Shown: positions 51,213 to 59,816, counted from the stretch's first letter. The stretch is 64,000 nucleotides of DNA from Bacillota bacterium (GCA_023419605.1 JAEZXR010000143.1:62001-126000); one strand, 5' to 3'. The notes: a model not told the origin generated them from the sequence alone. Numbers and translations are program-made.

Positions 51213-51320
51213 TAAAGGACAGAAAAAGTCGTTGTATAATCCTGGAAGCCATAGTAAAATAGAGTTAGACAGCGGAACTCAAACAATTCTATTAATAAAA
51301 GCGTAAGGATTACTTTAAAT

Positions 51321-52004
51321 ATGGTGGATGCATATATACTTAAAATTGATAAAGCAATAGCAAAAGAAGAATTTGCAAGGCTATTAAATTGCGTATCCGA
51401 AGAAAAAAGAGAACGGATACTCCGGTTTCATCGATCTGAAGACGCACAAAGAACCCTCCTCGGAGATATTTTATCAAGGTATGCGCTTTGTAAAAGGTTC
51501 AACCTACAAAACAAGGAGCTGGTTTTTGGAGTAAATGAATATGGAAAACCATTATTGCCTGGATTCCAGGATGTGCATTTTAATATTTCACATTCAGGCC
51601 CGTGGGTGGCATGTGCCGTTGATAATAAGCCGGTAGGAATCGATGTAGAAATAATAAAACCTATGGATTTCAAAATCGCTGAAAGATTTTTTTCGAAAGA
51701 CGAATATCATTCTCTTATGAACCAGCCGGAAGCGATGAAACTTAATTATTTTTACAGGCTCTGGACTTTAAAGGAAAGCTATATCAAAGCAGAAGGCAAA
51801 GGACTGAGTATACCCTTGGACTCTTTTAGTATAAGCATCGGAAACGATAGCATCACTGCCGTCGCCGACGGTGAAGTAAGGGAATATCGCTTTTTCCAGT
51901 CTTTCCTGGAGGATACCTCTGTCTATGCAATTTGTACTTCCGATAGAGACCCTATTGAAAAGAATTTCTTGAATGTTGAAGGCTTTTTAGAAAGCTACGT
52001 GTAA
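51321..52004 (+). CDS. 4'-phosphopantetheinyl transferase, Sfp type
   Basis: This 227-residue enzyme moves phosphopantetheine from CoA to a carrier protein Ser. Sfp-type pseudo-dimer motifs are present: NISHSGPWVACAVD near 89, VGIDVEIIKP near 106 with Mg-binding Asp/Glu, and FYRLWTLKESYIKAEGKGL near 145. ATG at 51321 lacks a strong ribosome site but conserved sequence begins at once. The length fits Sfp (about 224) rather than AcpS (about 120), so it usually serves secondary-metabolite synthases. None lies in this window. Confidence 0.92.
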   Translation: MVDAYILKIDKAIAKEEFARLLNCVSEEKRERILRFHRSEDAQRTLLGDILSRYALCKRFNLQNKELVFGVNEYGKPLLPGFQDVHFNISHSGPWVACAVDNKPVGIDVEIIKPMDFKIAERFFSKDEYHSLMNQPEAMKLNYFYRLWTLKESYIKAEGKGLSIPLDSFSISIGNDSITAVADGEVREYRFFQSFLEDTSVYAICTSDRDPIEKNFLNVEGFLESYV

Positions 52005-52057
52005 AAGTTATTCAACCTCGGAACGGGAATTAAATACAGGATAGCGATGGATATGGA

Positions 52058-52086
52058 TTGAATTTCTACAATAGTTTCGTTATACT
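52058..52086 (+). promoter_or_regulatory. Promoter of the aromatic aminotransferase gene
   Basis: TTGAAT (52058-52063) and TATACT (52081-52086), 17 bases apart, with a leader of about 120 bases before the start codon. Confidence 0.65.
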
Positions 52087-52215
52087 TAATAGTATACACA
52101 GGTCTCATACTTTCGATCGAGTTTTCCGGCAGGCAAATCGCCCCAAAAACCGGGCCTTTTACCCACCGGCTATGATGAGGTTCAAAGTACGCTGCCTTTA
52201 AAGGAGATGATGGAA

Positions 52216-53307
52216 GTGTCGAATCTAACATTTAGACAGTCATTGGAAAAGATTTCCCCTTATGTACCAGGTAAGCCTATCGATGATGTAAAAAGAGAAC
52301 TGGGCCTTGAGCGGGTTATCAAACTCGCATCCAATGAAAACCCCCTGGGTTGTTCACCCATGGCAAAGAAAGCTGTAACAGATATGCTTGAAAACCCTGC
52401 CCTCTATCCGGATGGTAATTGTACCGAACTTCGGAATGAACTCTCCCAGGTTTTCGGTCTAAAGCCCCAGCAATTTGTCTTCGGGGCAGGTTCCAATGAA
52501 ATCATATCGTTCATTGCCCAGGTCTTTATCAATCCCGGAGATGAATCTATAATGCCTGTACCCTCCTTCCTATGGTATGAAATCGCCGTTAGAACCATGG
52601 ACGGTGTTGTAGTTGAAGTTCCCCTCAAGAACCACAGACATGATCTGGATGCCATGAAAGCCAGCATCACCGATAAAACCAAGGTAATTTGGCTTTGTAA
52701 TCCAAACAATCCTACCGGTACTCTCTTTACCCAGGAAGAACTTTTAAATTTCCTGAAGGATGTACCGAAAAACATTATCGTAGTGCTGGATGAAGCTTAT
52801 TATGAATTTGTTACCGACAGCGCTTATCCTCAATCCGTGCCGCTGCTGGAAAGCTATCCGAACCTGATCATCCTCAGAACCTTCTCCAAGGTTTATGGGC
52901 TGGCTTCTCTTCGGGTCGGTTATGGAATGACAAGTATCGAAATTGCCGGCTACCTGAACCGGGTTCGGCCTCCTTTTAATATAAATACCCTTGCACAGGC
53001 AGCTGCTCTGGCAAGTATACGGGATTCCGAGTTCAAACAGAGAAGCCATGAAAGCAATCGCGCCGGTAAAGAGTACCTTTATGAACAATTCACGCAAATG
53101 GGACTGGAGTACATACCTACCGAAACCAACTTTATGATGGTAAATGTTCGAACCGACGGAATGGAGGTTTTCCGTAAATTGTTACAAAAAGGCGTGATTA
53201 TCCGCTTCGATCCGGGGTTTGGGATGCCCGAGTGGATTCGGGTCACCATCGGAACCCAGGAAGAAAATGAAATATTCATTGACGCACTCAAAGCAGTATT
53301 AGGATAA
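52216..53307 (+). CDS. Histidinol-phosphate/aromatic aminotransferase (HisC-like)
   Basis: This is a PLP aminotransferase of class I/II, 363 residues. LASNENPLG near 38, NPNNPTGT near 160, DEAYYEF near 192 and the PLP-Lys region RTFSKVYGLASLRVGYG near 220 are family marks. HisC and aromatic aminotransferases are not separable by eye; the neighbours DAHP synthase and prephenate dehydrogenase suggest it makes tyrosine and phenylalanine. GTG at 52216 is nine bases after AAGGAG; ATG codons at 52207 and 52210 are in frame but too close. A terminator follows, so it is not fused to the next operon. Confidence 0.87.
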   Translation: MSNLTFRQSLEKISPYVPGKPIDDVKRELGLERVIKLASNENPLGCSPMAKKAVTDMLENPALYPDGNCTELRNELSQVFGLKPQQFVFGAGSNEIISFIAQVFINPGDESIMPVPSFLWYEIAVRTMDGVVVEVPLKNHRHDLDAMKASITDKTKVIWLCNPNNPTGTLFTQEELLNFLKDVPKNIIVVLDEAYYEFVTDSAYPQSVPLLESYPNLIILRTFSKVYGLASLRVGYGMTSIEIAGYLNRVRPPFNINTLAQAAALASIRDSEFKQRSHESNRAGKEYLYEQFTQMGLEYIPTETNFMMVNVRTDGMEVFRKLLQKGVIIRFDPGFGMPEWIRVTIGTQEENEIFIDALKAVLG

Positions 53308-53341
53308 AACAAAAGCAGGGCGGCGGCCCTGCTTTTGTTTT
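53306..53341 (+). terminator. Terminator of the HisC-like gene
   Basis: AAAACAAAAGCAGGG pairs perfectly with CCCTGCTTTTGTTTT and ends in T residues; the stem starts in the stop codon. Confidence 0.85.
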
Positions 53342-53432
53342 ATCCTAATATTATTTTACACATTTTTCTTTTACTTGACATTCTGCTATAGACATTATAA
53401 ATTATAAAGATATAGTATTTTATTTAGGCGCC

Positions 53433-53519
53433 GTAAAATAATTAGCTGGTCTTTTTTGCGGGCCCGCCATTGTCTCAATGAAGGGTGTAGCAAAATTATA
53501 GACCAGATTATTATTTTAC
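53433..53519. repeat. 87-bp inverted-repeat element (type C)
   Basis: GTAAAATAATTAGCTGGTCT and its near-complement at 53500-53519 bound nested hairpins TTTTGC/GCAAAA and CATTG/CAATG. The interior TGCTACACCCTTCAT (minus strand) matches the TGCTACACCCTGCAT hairpin at 6588-6602. It lies upstream of the DAHP synthase gene. Confidence 0.6.
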
Positions 53520-53639
53520 AAGCCTTCAATCGTTACGGTCGGAGCTTACAGCTTTCCTTCCGGACGATCAATAGTATTATGGTAGTATGGTAAATAATAG
53601 TTTTAATTGCAAGAGCACATGCAGAAAGGAAGGATTTGA

Positions 53640-54665
53640 ATGATTATTGTAATGAAACCGGATTCTAAGGAATCACACATCATGGAAATCTCAAAAACGT
53701 TAGAATCTCTTGGACTGGGTGTTCACATCTCCCAGGGCACCGAAAGAACCATTATCGGTATAATCGGGGATAAAAGGGCCCTGAAGGATATTCCTTTGGA
53801 ACTCATGCCGGGGGTTGAAAAACTGGTCCCTATTGTAGAATCCTATAAATTGGCCGGTAGGACTTTTAAGCCCGAGCCAAGTATTGTGGATGTAAAAGGG
53901 GTAAAGATCGGCGGACCCGAACTGGTTATGATGGCCGGACCTTGCGCAGTAGAAAGCAGAGAACAGATTCTTGAAGCTGCCAGGGCAGTGAAGAAATCAG
54001 GTGCTCAGTTTCTCCGGGGCGGTGCCTATAAACCCAGAACGTCTCCCTATGCATTCCAGGGCTTGGAAGAAGAAGGTCTGAAGCTGTTGAAGGAAGCCCA
54101 GGAAGCTACCGGGCTTTTAATCATAAGTGAAGTTACCAGTGAAAAGGCGGTTGAAGTAGCGGATCAATATGTGGACATGTTCCAGATCGGAGCACGAAAT
54201 GTCCAGAATTTCCACCTTCTCAAGGAAGTGGGCCGCTCTAAAAAACCTGTACTGTTTAAACGGGGACCTGCCACCACCATTGATGAGTGGCTCAATGCTG
54301 CTGAATATATCATGGGTGAAGGAAACTACAATGTAGTACTTTGTGAAAGAGGAATCCGGACCTTTGAAACGGCAACCCGGAATACCCTTGATATTAGCGC
54401 TGTTCCTGTAGTAAAAAACTGCAGCCATCTCCCTATTATCATAGACCCCAGCCATGCTGCCGGGAAATCGCAGTACATTCATTCCCTGTCTATGGCGGCT
54501 ATCGCAGCAGGAGCTGACGGTCTCATCGTTGAAGTACATCCGAATCCACGCTGCGCCTTATCCGATGCTGCACAGCAATTGACCCCGGAAAGCTTCGATT
54601 CCCTGTGCAGGGACATCAGCAAAATGGCTGAAATCCTCGGGAGAGAATTCAGCTATGGCGGTTAG
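53640..54665 (+). CDS. aroF: 3-deoxy-7-phosphoheptulonate synthase (DAHP synthase, type I beta)
   Basis: This enzyme catalyses the first step of the shikimate pathway from PEP and erythrose 4-phosphate. The 341 residues have an N-terminal ferredoxin-like regulatory domain (1-70) and a KDO8P-synthase-like barrel with MAGPCAVESREQI near 98, FLRGGAYKPRTSPYAFQG near 121, QIGARNVQNFHLL near 182 and DPSHAAGK near 265. ATG at 53640 follows AAAGGAAGGA. Its last 11 bases overlap tyrA, so the two are translationally coupled. Feedback by tyrosine or phenylalanine via the N-domain is known for some relatives. Confidence 0.94.
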   Translation: MIIVMKPDSKESHIMEISKTLESLGLGVHISQGTERTIIGIIGDKRALKDIPLELMPGVEKLVPIVESYKLAGRTFKPEPSIVDVKGVKIGGPELVMMAGPCAVESREQILEAARAVKKSGAQFLRGGAYKPRTSPYAFQGLEEEGLKLLKEAQEATGLLIISEVTSEKAVEVADQYVDMFQIGARNVQNFHLLKEVGRSKKPVLFKRGPATTIDEWLNAAEYIMGEGNYNVVLCERGIRTFETATRNTLDISAVPVVKNCSHLPIIIDPSHAAGKSQYIHSLSMAAIAAGADGLIVEVHPNPRCALSDAAQQLTPESFDSLCRDISKMAEILGREFSYGG

Positions 54666-55755
54666 AACAGTAGGTATCCTTGGCCTGGGACTCATCGGGG
54701 GTTCCCTGGCCAAGGCCTTACGCTTTCGATTGGGGGCCAGGCACATCTTTGCCGTGGATAAATCTCCACAGTCTATTAAGGAAGCTGTCGACGACGGGGT
54801 TATTGAGGCTGGCAGCACCGAAATCGATGCTCGGATTCTGGAATGTGATATCCTGTTTATCTGTACTCCTGTAAAAACCTCTATGGCCTTTATCGATGAA
54901 TTTCTGCACAGCGTCAAACCGGGGTGCATCCTTACGGATGTTTGCAGCACAAAAGGTGAAATCATCGATTATATCAACAGCTTAGAGCAGGCTCCCTGCT
55001 TTATCGGCGGACATCCTATGGCAGGTTCCGAAAAAACAGGCTACACAGCAGGCTCTGCCCACTTGTTTGAAAATGCCTATTATATGCTTTGCCCTGCAAA
55101 TTCTGCTACACAGGAGGCGGTGGCTTTTTTAAAGGAAATCATCGCCGGTATCGGTGCCATTCCCGTTATTATGGATGCGAAAGAGCATGACAGGATTACG
55201 GGAAGCATCAGCCATTTCCCCCATGTTGTGGCCTCGGCCCTGGTAAATCTGGTCCAAAAAACCGATACGCCGGATGCGAGGATGCAGATGCTGGCGGCTG
55301 GCGGCTTTAAGGACATTACCCGGATCGCCTCTTCCAGTCCTGAGATGTGGGAAAACATTGTGATGAGTAATAAGGAGCAGGTTCTATCCATTCTGGATTC
55401 GTTTACAGATCTTTTGGGTGAATTTAAAGCACAGCTGCTGGAAGAAGACCACCAGGGTATTTTTTCTTTCTTCGAGTCCTCCAAGCTCTATCGGGATTCC
55501 TTCTCCAGTAATGCCAAGGGGCTTTTACCCTCCGTTCATGAAATTGTGGTTGATGTTGTGGATAAACCGGGCATCATCGGCGAAATCGCAACACTCCTTG
55601 GAAAGTACGGAATTAATATTAAAAACATGAACATATCCAACAGCCGGGAATTCGAGCAGGGATGCCTGCGAATTACTCTCCCGGATGTTGAAAGCATGCA
55701 GGCATCTTTGGATCTTTTGATAGAATCAGGATACTCTGTACTTCGCGTAGAGTGA
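54655..55755 (+). CDS. tyrA: Prephenate dehydrogenase with C-terminal ACT domain
   Basis: TyrA oxidises prephenate to 4-hydroxyphenylpyruvate, the tyrosine precursor. The 366 residues have an NAD site GILGLGLIGGSLAKA (9-23), the substrate loop GGHPMAGSEKTGY near 122, a helical dimer domain (SHFPHVVASALV near 183), and an ACT domain (about 295-366, VDVVDKPGIIGEIATLLGKY) for tyrosine feedback. ATG at 54655 overlaps the DAHP synthase stop. The HisC-like enzyme upstream would finish tyrosine synthesis. Confidence 0.94.
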   Translation: MAVRTVGILGLGLIGGSLAKALRFRLGARHIFAVDKSPQSIKEAVDDGVIEAGSTEIDARILECDILFICTPVKTSMAFIDEFLHSVKPGCILTDVCSTKGEIIDYINSLEQAPCFIGGHPMAGSEKTGYTAGSAHLFENAYYMLCPANSATQEAVAFLKEIIAGIGAIPVIMDAKEHDRITGSISHFPHVVASALVNLVQKTDTPDARMQMLAAGGFKDITRIASSSPEMWENIVMSNKEQVLSILDSFTDLLGEFKAQLLEEDHQGIFSFFESSKLYRDSFSSNAKGLLPSVHEIVVDVVDKPGIIGEIATLLGKYGINIKNMNISNSREFEQGCLRITLPDVESMQASLDLLIESGYSVLRVE

Positions 55756-55777
55756 AGTTAAGTGAATAGAAGAGTCA

Positions 55778-55891
55778 CTCCCCCTGTCACTGCGGTGACC
55801 TCCCCCTCTGAGAGGGAGACAAATGTTCCTTGGTTCATCTAGCCTCCCTCTCAGAGGGAGGTGGCAGCCACCAGGCTGGCGGAGGGAGCAT
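55778..55891. repeat. CTCCCTCTCAGAGGGAG palindromic element beside a DUF559 remnant
   Basis: GTCACTGCGGTGAC, CCCTCTGAGAGGG, and CCTCCCTCTCAGAGGGAGG hairpins follow each other. This unit type is frequent in Clostridia and, as I recall, often borders DUF559 genes, as it does here. Confidence 0.6.
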
Positions 55892-55922
55892 CTCTCATAG
55901 TGAATTCTACAGGAGAATGTAA

Positions 55923-56117
55923 ATGTCACTTAAATACAACAAAAACCTTATATCAAGAGCAAAAGACTTCCGAAAGCGTATGACTCCGCAAGAAAGAACT
56001 AAAATCTTAAATGCATATAACCTGCTTGTTATTAGGTATACAAATAATGATATTAGTAATAATTTCGAGGGAGTTTGTTTAAATATAGATATTGAAGTAA
56101 AAAGGAGATTATTATAA
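55923..56117 (+). pseudogene. Internally deleted DUF559 (Vsr-like endonuclease fold) gene
   Basis: The 64-codon frame joins the typical DUF559 N-terminus (MSLKYNKNLISRAKDFRKRM then TPQER) directly to its C-terminal part (NLLVIRYTNNDISNNFEGVC). About 60 residues between, which normally carry the catalytic Asp/Glu and the IDGSQH segment, are absent. The frame is intact and AGGAG precedes the ATG, so it may be translated, but nuclease activity is not expected. DUF559 proteins are usually about 120 residues. It lies next to the palindromic repeat at 55778. Confidence 0.72.
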
Positions 56118-56175
56118 CAATAAATGTGTTTTTTATAAGCCCGTGTTACACAATACCTGTTACATCATATAAAAT

Positions 56176-56206
56176 TAAAGGGATGGCATTTGCCATCCCT
56201 TTAATC
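56176..56206. terminator. Bidirectional terminator after the PdaA-like gene
   Basis: TTAAAGGGATGGCA/TGCCATCCCTTTAA stem with TTT on both strands, 19 bases after the minus-strand stop codon. Confidence 0.75.
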
Positions 56207-56224
56207 TTGCCCGTCTACATCCTC

Positions 56225-57184
56225 TTATAAATCAAAAGGTCGTATTTCATAGCCCTGGGCTTTTATGTCCTTAATGATTCTGTCCAGCGCTTCCGCATTG
56301 TCTTTTGAAACCGCGTGAAGGAGATAAACAGCTCCATTGTGGAGGTTATCCATCACCATCTTGTAGGCATAATCCGCACCTTTTTGGTCTTTTACATCGT
56401 AGTCTTTATAAGCATAACTCCAGAATACCGATTTATACCCCATTTGCTTTGCAGCCTCCAGGGTTCTTTGGCTGTATTCTCCCATGGGAGGACGCATATA
56501 CTTGAAACCCTTTCCAAACTTTTCGGTAAACTGCTGCTCTAATCCAAGGAGTTCTTTCTCCAAATCAGCATAACCGACGGCCGGTAAGCTCGGGTGGTTT
56601 ACGGAGTGATTCCCTACCTGGTGCCCTTCATCGAGCATTCTCTTGATAAGACTTCCCTGCTCCTTGACATAAGGCCCGGTTACAAAGAATATGGCTTTTA
56701 CGTCATTTTTTTTCAATGTATCCAGAATCATCGGCGTATACCCATTTTCATATCCTTCATCAAAGGTAAGGTATACTACCTTTTTAGAGGTATCTCCAAT
56801 GTAAATGCCGTCGTGTTTATCAATTAGGTTTTTAATCTCCGGTGTCACCGTGGTGGGTTGATGGGTTTTATTTAAACTGATCCACCAGCCTGCCTTTGTA
56901 TTATCCAGTTTATCCAACACCGCAGTATCAAGCTTTATGGTGCCCGGTGTCCTTGCCGCCGTCTGTTGGCCAATCACCGGCGTAGGCGATGGTGTCGGAA
57001 CCGGTGTAGGTGTGGCCGTCGGTACTGGTGTAGCAGTGGGAGTTGGTGTATTCTTAACTGCTGCATAGGTTCCCTTATCTACCACTGTGGTCTGCTCCTT
57101 TACCGTCTCTACTGCATTTTTCCCCCCGCAGCCTGCCAGCATGGATAAGGCCGCCAGCGCTGCAACTATCTTTAGCTTCTTCAT
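56225..57184 (-). CDS. Polysaccharide deacetylase lipoprotein, PdaA-like
   Basis: This is a 319-residue NodB-domain enzyme anchored outside the membrane by a lipoprotein signal (MKKLKIVAALAALSM, lipobox MLAGC). A Pro/Thr spacer (48-75) follows, then the deacetylase domain: TFDEGYENG near 145 (Asp and Glu as in PdaA), NHSVNHPSLP near 194 (metal His pair), RPPMGEYSQRT near 236 and LLHAVSKDN near 287. PdaA-type enzymes make muramic delta-lactam in spore cortex, fitting the nearby spoIVF genes. ATG at 57184 follows AAAGGATGG. Peptidoglycan is the likely substrate. Confidence 0.88.
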   Translation of the reverse strand: MKKLKIVAALAALSMLAGCGGKNAVETVKEQTTVVDKGTYAAVKNTPTPTATPVPTATPTPVPTPSPTPVIGQQTAARTPGTIKLDTAVLDKLDNTKAGWWISLNKTHQPTTVTPEIKNLIDKHDGIYIGDTSKKVVYLTFDEGYENGYTPMILDTLKKNDVKAIFFVTGPYVKEQGSLIKRMLDEGHQVGNHSVNHPSLPAVGYADLEKELLGLEQQFTEKFGKGFKYMRPPMGEYSQRTLEAAKQMGYKSVFWSYAYKDYDVKDQKGADYAYKMVMDNLHNGAVYLLHAVSKDNAEALDRIIKDIKAQGYEIRPFDL

Positions 57185-57205
57185 AATACCATCCTTTGTG
57201 TTATA

Positions 57206-57302
57206 GGTAACGAACTTTAAACCTAAATAAATCGGAGCAGAAAAACATCCGGCAGTTGGGATGGTTTTCTGCGGAATAAATTCAACTTTAAAGTTCGTTA
57301 TC
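57206..57302. repeat. 97-bp structured element, type A copy 2
   Basis: Inverted relative to the copy at 16346. Ends GGTAACGAACTTTAAA and TTTAAAGTTCGTTATC; internal stem GCAGAAAA/TTTTCTGC, where copy 1 has GCCGAAAA/TTTTCGGC, a pair-preserving change. It lies between the PdaA-like and spoIVFB genes. Confidence 0.8.
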
Positions 57303-57373
57303 CATAAAAATCAGCTCACGGGTTAATTATATCGCAATTTATATAAGAATGGTATATTTTCTCGAAAATTGTC

Positions 57374-58252
57374 TTACTTTTGTAACCGAATGAACTCTTC
57401 AAAAGTTATATCTACCTCATTTTTCAGCATCCCCTCAATTAGCTCCTGTTCCGTGAAGGTATTTAGAAGCCGCAGGTCTTCATCCAGTACGTGAACGATA
57501 TGGAATCGGTCAAAATCCAGGTTTTTTATTAACTCACTCATATGTACCCATTTCATGACCACCAGGTCCCTGGCAGGATATATCCCCTTTTTCATCAATC
57601 TCGATCGCCTGTAGACTACATTTTTTACATTTAACAATCCAACCTCTCCTTCCCCCGGTTTCATCGCAAAAAAAACGTATAGACCGATAATTAACAGACT
57701 AAAATTATATGTAGTGACGTACATCTGTATAACCCCAACTACAACAATCAGTAATGCAAGCAGCGCGGAAATTCGCCGCAGCAAAGCTCCGGTGGTATAA
57801 ATCCCTACACGGTCCCATAGGATTTCCCTTAAAATCTTTCCCCCATCCAGAGGCAGAACCGGAAGCAGGTTGAATGCCCCGAGATATACATTCATCAGGA
57901 TAAAAAAACGCATATTATCTGATGAATACAAATAATATGTGTTCACTATCGTAAGAACAACTGCCATTACCATATTTATTGCAGGTCCGCTGCAGTAAAT
58001 AGCAATTCTGCCATATTTATTGCACACCCTGTCTTCAATTTTCGCATTAAGCCCCACCGGTAAAATCCGAAGCAGGGTCGTCTTTTCTCCCAGTACTCGT
58101 GCTGTAGCCATATGTGCCGCTTCATGAATGAATGCAGCAAAAAACGTCAGCACATACTGAGCCGTATACCCTGCTGCAAAAATGACAGGTAAAGCAATAA
58201 AAAAAAGCATATCCAGCTCGATACTGATGGATCTTCTTATTTCAATTCTCAC
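57374..58252 (-). CDS. spoIVFB: Site-2 intramembrane metalloprotease SpoIVFB
   Basis: This is the M50 protease that cuts pro-sigma-K in the mother cell during sporulation. The 292-residue membrane protein has the zinc motif HEAAHMATA near residue 43 and NLLPVLPLDGGKIL near residue 132, which supplies the third ligand, among about six membrane segments. The C-terminal 75 residues form a cytosolic CBS-like region. ATG at 58252 overlaps the spoIVFA stop by four bases (ATGA). The adjacent M23-domain gene confirms the IVF pair. Confidence 0.93.
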   Translation of the reverse strand: MRIEIRRSISIELDMLFFIALPVIFAAGYTAQYVLTFFAAFIHEAAHMATARVLGEKTTLLRILPVGLNAKIEDRVCNKYGRIAIYCSGPAINMVMAVVLTIVNTYYLYSSDNMRFFILMNVYLGAFNLLPVLPLDGGKILREILWDRVGIYTTGALLRRISALLALLIVVVGVIQMYVTTYNFSLLIIGLYVFFAMKPGEGEVGLLNVKNVVYRRSRLMKKGIYPARDLVVMKWVHMSELIKNLDFDRFHIVHVLDEDLRLLNTFTEQELIEGMLKNEVDITFEEFIRLQK

Positions 58253-59151
58253 TTCTCTGGAACCTTTATATAGCCCAGCGGGTCCACCGCCTTACCATCC
58301 TTCCATATTTCAAAGTGGAGATGTGCTCCTGTCGATTGCCCGGTGCTTCCTACTTTTGCAATGATATCTCCTTGCTTTACTTTCTGGCCCTTTTTTGCTA
58401 TGAGCTGTGAGCAGTGAGCATACACCGTACTCGTGGAAGCATCATGTTGAATTTTTATGTAATTTCCCAGGGTCTTTTCATAGGCTGCATCCATAACCTC
58501 TCCAGCGGCAGCAGCCTTTATGGAGGCACCCTGACCCGCTTCGATATCGACGCCCTTGTGCATTTTGGTACTTTTCGTATATGGGTCGATTCTTTCACCG
58601 AAAGGAGACCCTAGGGGTCCTTCTGCAGGGACTATAAACGGGCTCTTCACTGTTACGGCAGCAGGACTGACTGCTTGCGATGAAGTATCACTCTTCGCAA
58701 GGGCCTGCGGGGTACTCGTGGGTTTTGGAGATGGAGCAGGGGTTGATAAGGTATTCTGACTTTGCTCTTCCGTCATTCCGCCAGCCCCCTTCTCATCCGT
58801 ATTGGAGCCGCTACCGTTCTCAGGCAGATTTTTCCCTGTATTTCCGTCCTCCTTCACCGGTGTCGTGTCATCCTTTTTTAACGCCTTATTGATAAACCCC
58901 TCCATTTGGTCATAGACACTCTGGAGCTCAATATTTTGTGATAGAATTCCGCTCAACTTGTCGCATAAGTAGTTGGTAACCGACGTGTTGGCATTCTTTA
59001 CAATACCGACAATCATAAGCACCAATACGGATATCATCACCTGCTTAACCAGTTTATCTCTATAGCCGCCGCTTTCCCTCACGGATTTTCTCTTCCTTTT
59101 GGCAGTCATAGCATGTCGCGGGTATCTTGACCTTACTGCTACATTTTCCAT
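58249..59151 (-). CDS. spoIVFA: M23 metallopeptidase-domain protein SpoIVFA-like
   Basis: This is the partner of SpoIVFB, holding it in check at the forespore membrane. The 300-residue protein has a basic N-terminus, one membrane helix near residue 38-55, a low-complexity linker with Pro/Thr/Ser, and a C-terminal LytM domain (residues 190-297). That domain keeps metal ligands: HKGVDIEAG and HLHFEIW, so peptidase activity is possible. ATG at 59151 is chosen since AAAGGATGG precedes it; an in-frame ATG at 59241 lacks a site and would add 30 residues. Confidence 0.85.
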   Translation of the reverse strand: MENVAVRSRYPRHAMTAKRKRKSVRESGGYRDKLVKQVMISVLVLMIVGIVKNANTSVTNYLCDKLSGILSQNIELQSVYDQMEGFINKALKKDDTTPVKEDGNTGKNLPENGSGSNTDEKGAGGMTEEQSQNTLSTPAPSPKPTSTPQALAKSDTSSQAVSPAAVTVKSPFIVPAEGPLGSPFGERIDPYTKSTKMHKGVDIEAGQGASIKAAAAGEVMDAAYEKTLGNYIKIQHDASTSTVYAHCSQLIAKKGQKVKQGDIIAKVGSTGQSTGAHLHFEIWKDGKAVDPLGYIKVPEK

Positions 59152-59337
59152 AAGCACCCATCCTTTAATGTGCTCGAAAAAACTTACCCTTCTGTCCTTT
59201 TTGTCCATTTGCCTGGCTATATAATTTATCATGGAATTCATCAGTCGTATTATGGTATCCAGGCAGGCTTCTCAAAAGAGAATGGTTAGCGCTTCGAGCC
59301 CCTTTGTTTGTTTGCAGCAGCTGCTGCTTCCACTTAC

Positions 59338-59430
59338 AGAACGACACTTTGATCTAAGCCAGCAGGTAAAATGTCCGGCTTTTTGAGACAGTTTACCCGC
59401 TGGATAGGTTCAGAACCAAAGTGACGTATC
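59338..59430. repeat. 93-bp structured element, type B copy 2
   Basis: Ends ACGACACTTTG and CAAAGTGACGTATC; internal stem CCAGCAGGTAAA/TTTACCCGCTGG. The copy at 41087 pairs AGAT/ATCT where this one pairs GGTA/TACC, keeping the stem. Confidence 0.75.
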
Positions 59431-59559
59431 TATACGTATATTTATAATTTTACTAAATTATATTTCCGAGATTCTGAAATTAGAACACATTGCCTCAAAA
59501 ATCAAAGCAAAGTTGTCGGATGAATTCAAAATACGTTATTTCCGTAAAGCAAACATAAA

Positions 59560-59741
59560 AATAAAGAATTTACACTCATGAAGAATATAGCTTCTTGTAT
59601 AAATTTCCAACAGCATCGGAAGGATGCCTTCGTGGGAAATGTCTCTGGGTTCGAGCAGGAATGCCCTTTCCTCCAATGTATTCCTCACGGGTCAGTGAAA
59701 ATTTCTGTAAGCAATTATATTCTCTGTGTAAATTCTTTATT
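59560..59741. repeat. 182-bp element with long imperfect terminal inverted repeats
   Basis: AATAAAGAATTTACAC at 59560 is the exact complement of GTGTAAATTCTTTATT at the right end; the arms continue imperfectly through AGAATATA and AAATTT. The centre (GGAAGGATGCC..., GGGTTCGAGCAGG) is richer in G and C. No coding potential; possibly a miniature element or structured RNA. Confidence 0.55.
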
Positions 59742-59816
59742 GCTTTATATAGAGTAAATATCGTTTGAGCAGCAAAAGGTCGAGTGAGTCGACATTGCCA
59801 CTCGCATCTATATACA

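Larger units (their letters stand above)
50178..51320. other. 1.1-kb gap with a decayed chitinase copy
   Basis: Apart from the remnant at 50290-50485 and the promoter at 51185, this region has only short unsupported frames. It is probably eroded sequence from chitinase duplication. Confidence 0.5.

Noticed and set aside
53520..53640. T-box or amino-acid riboswitch ahead of the aromatic operon
   Set aside because: No T-box bulge (TGGN with AGGGTGG-type context) or specifier stem was found.
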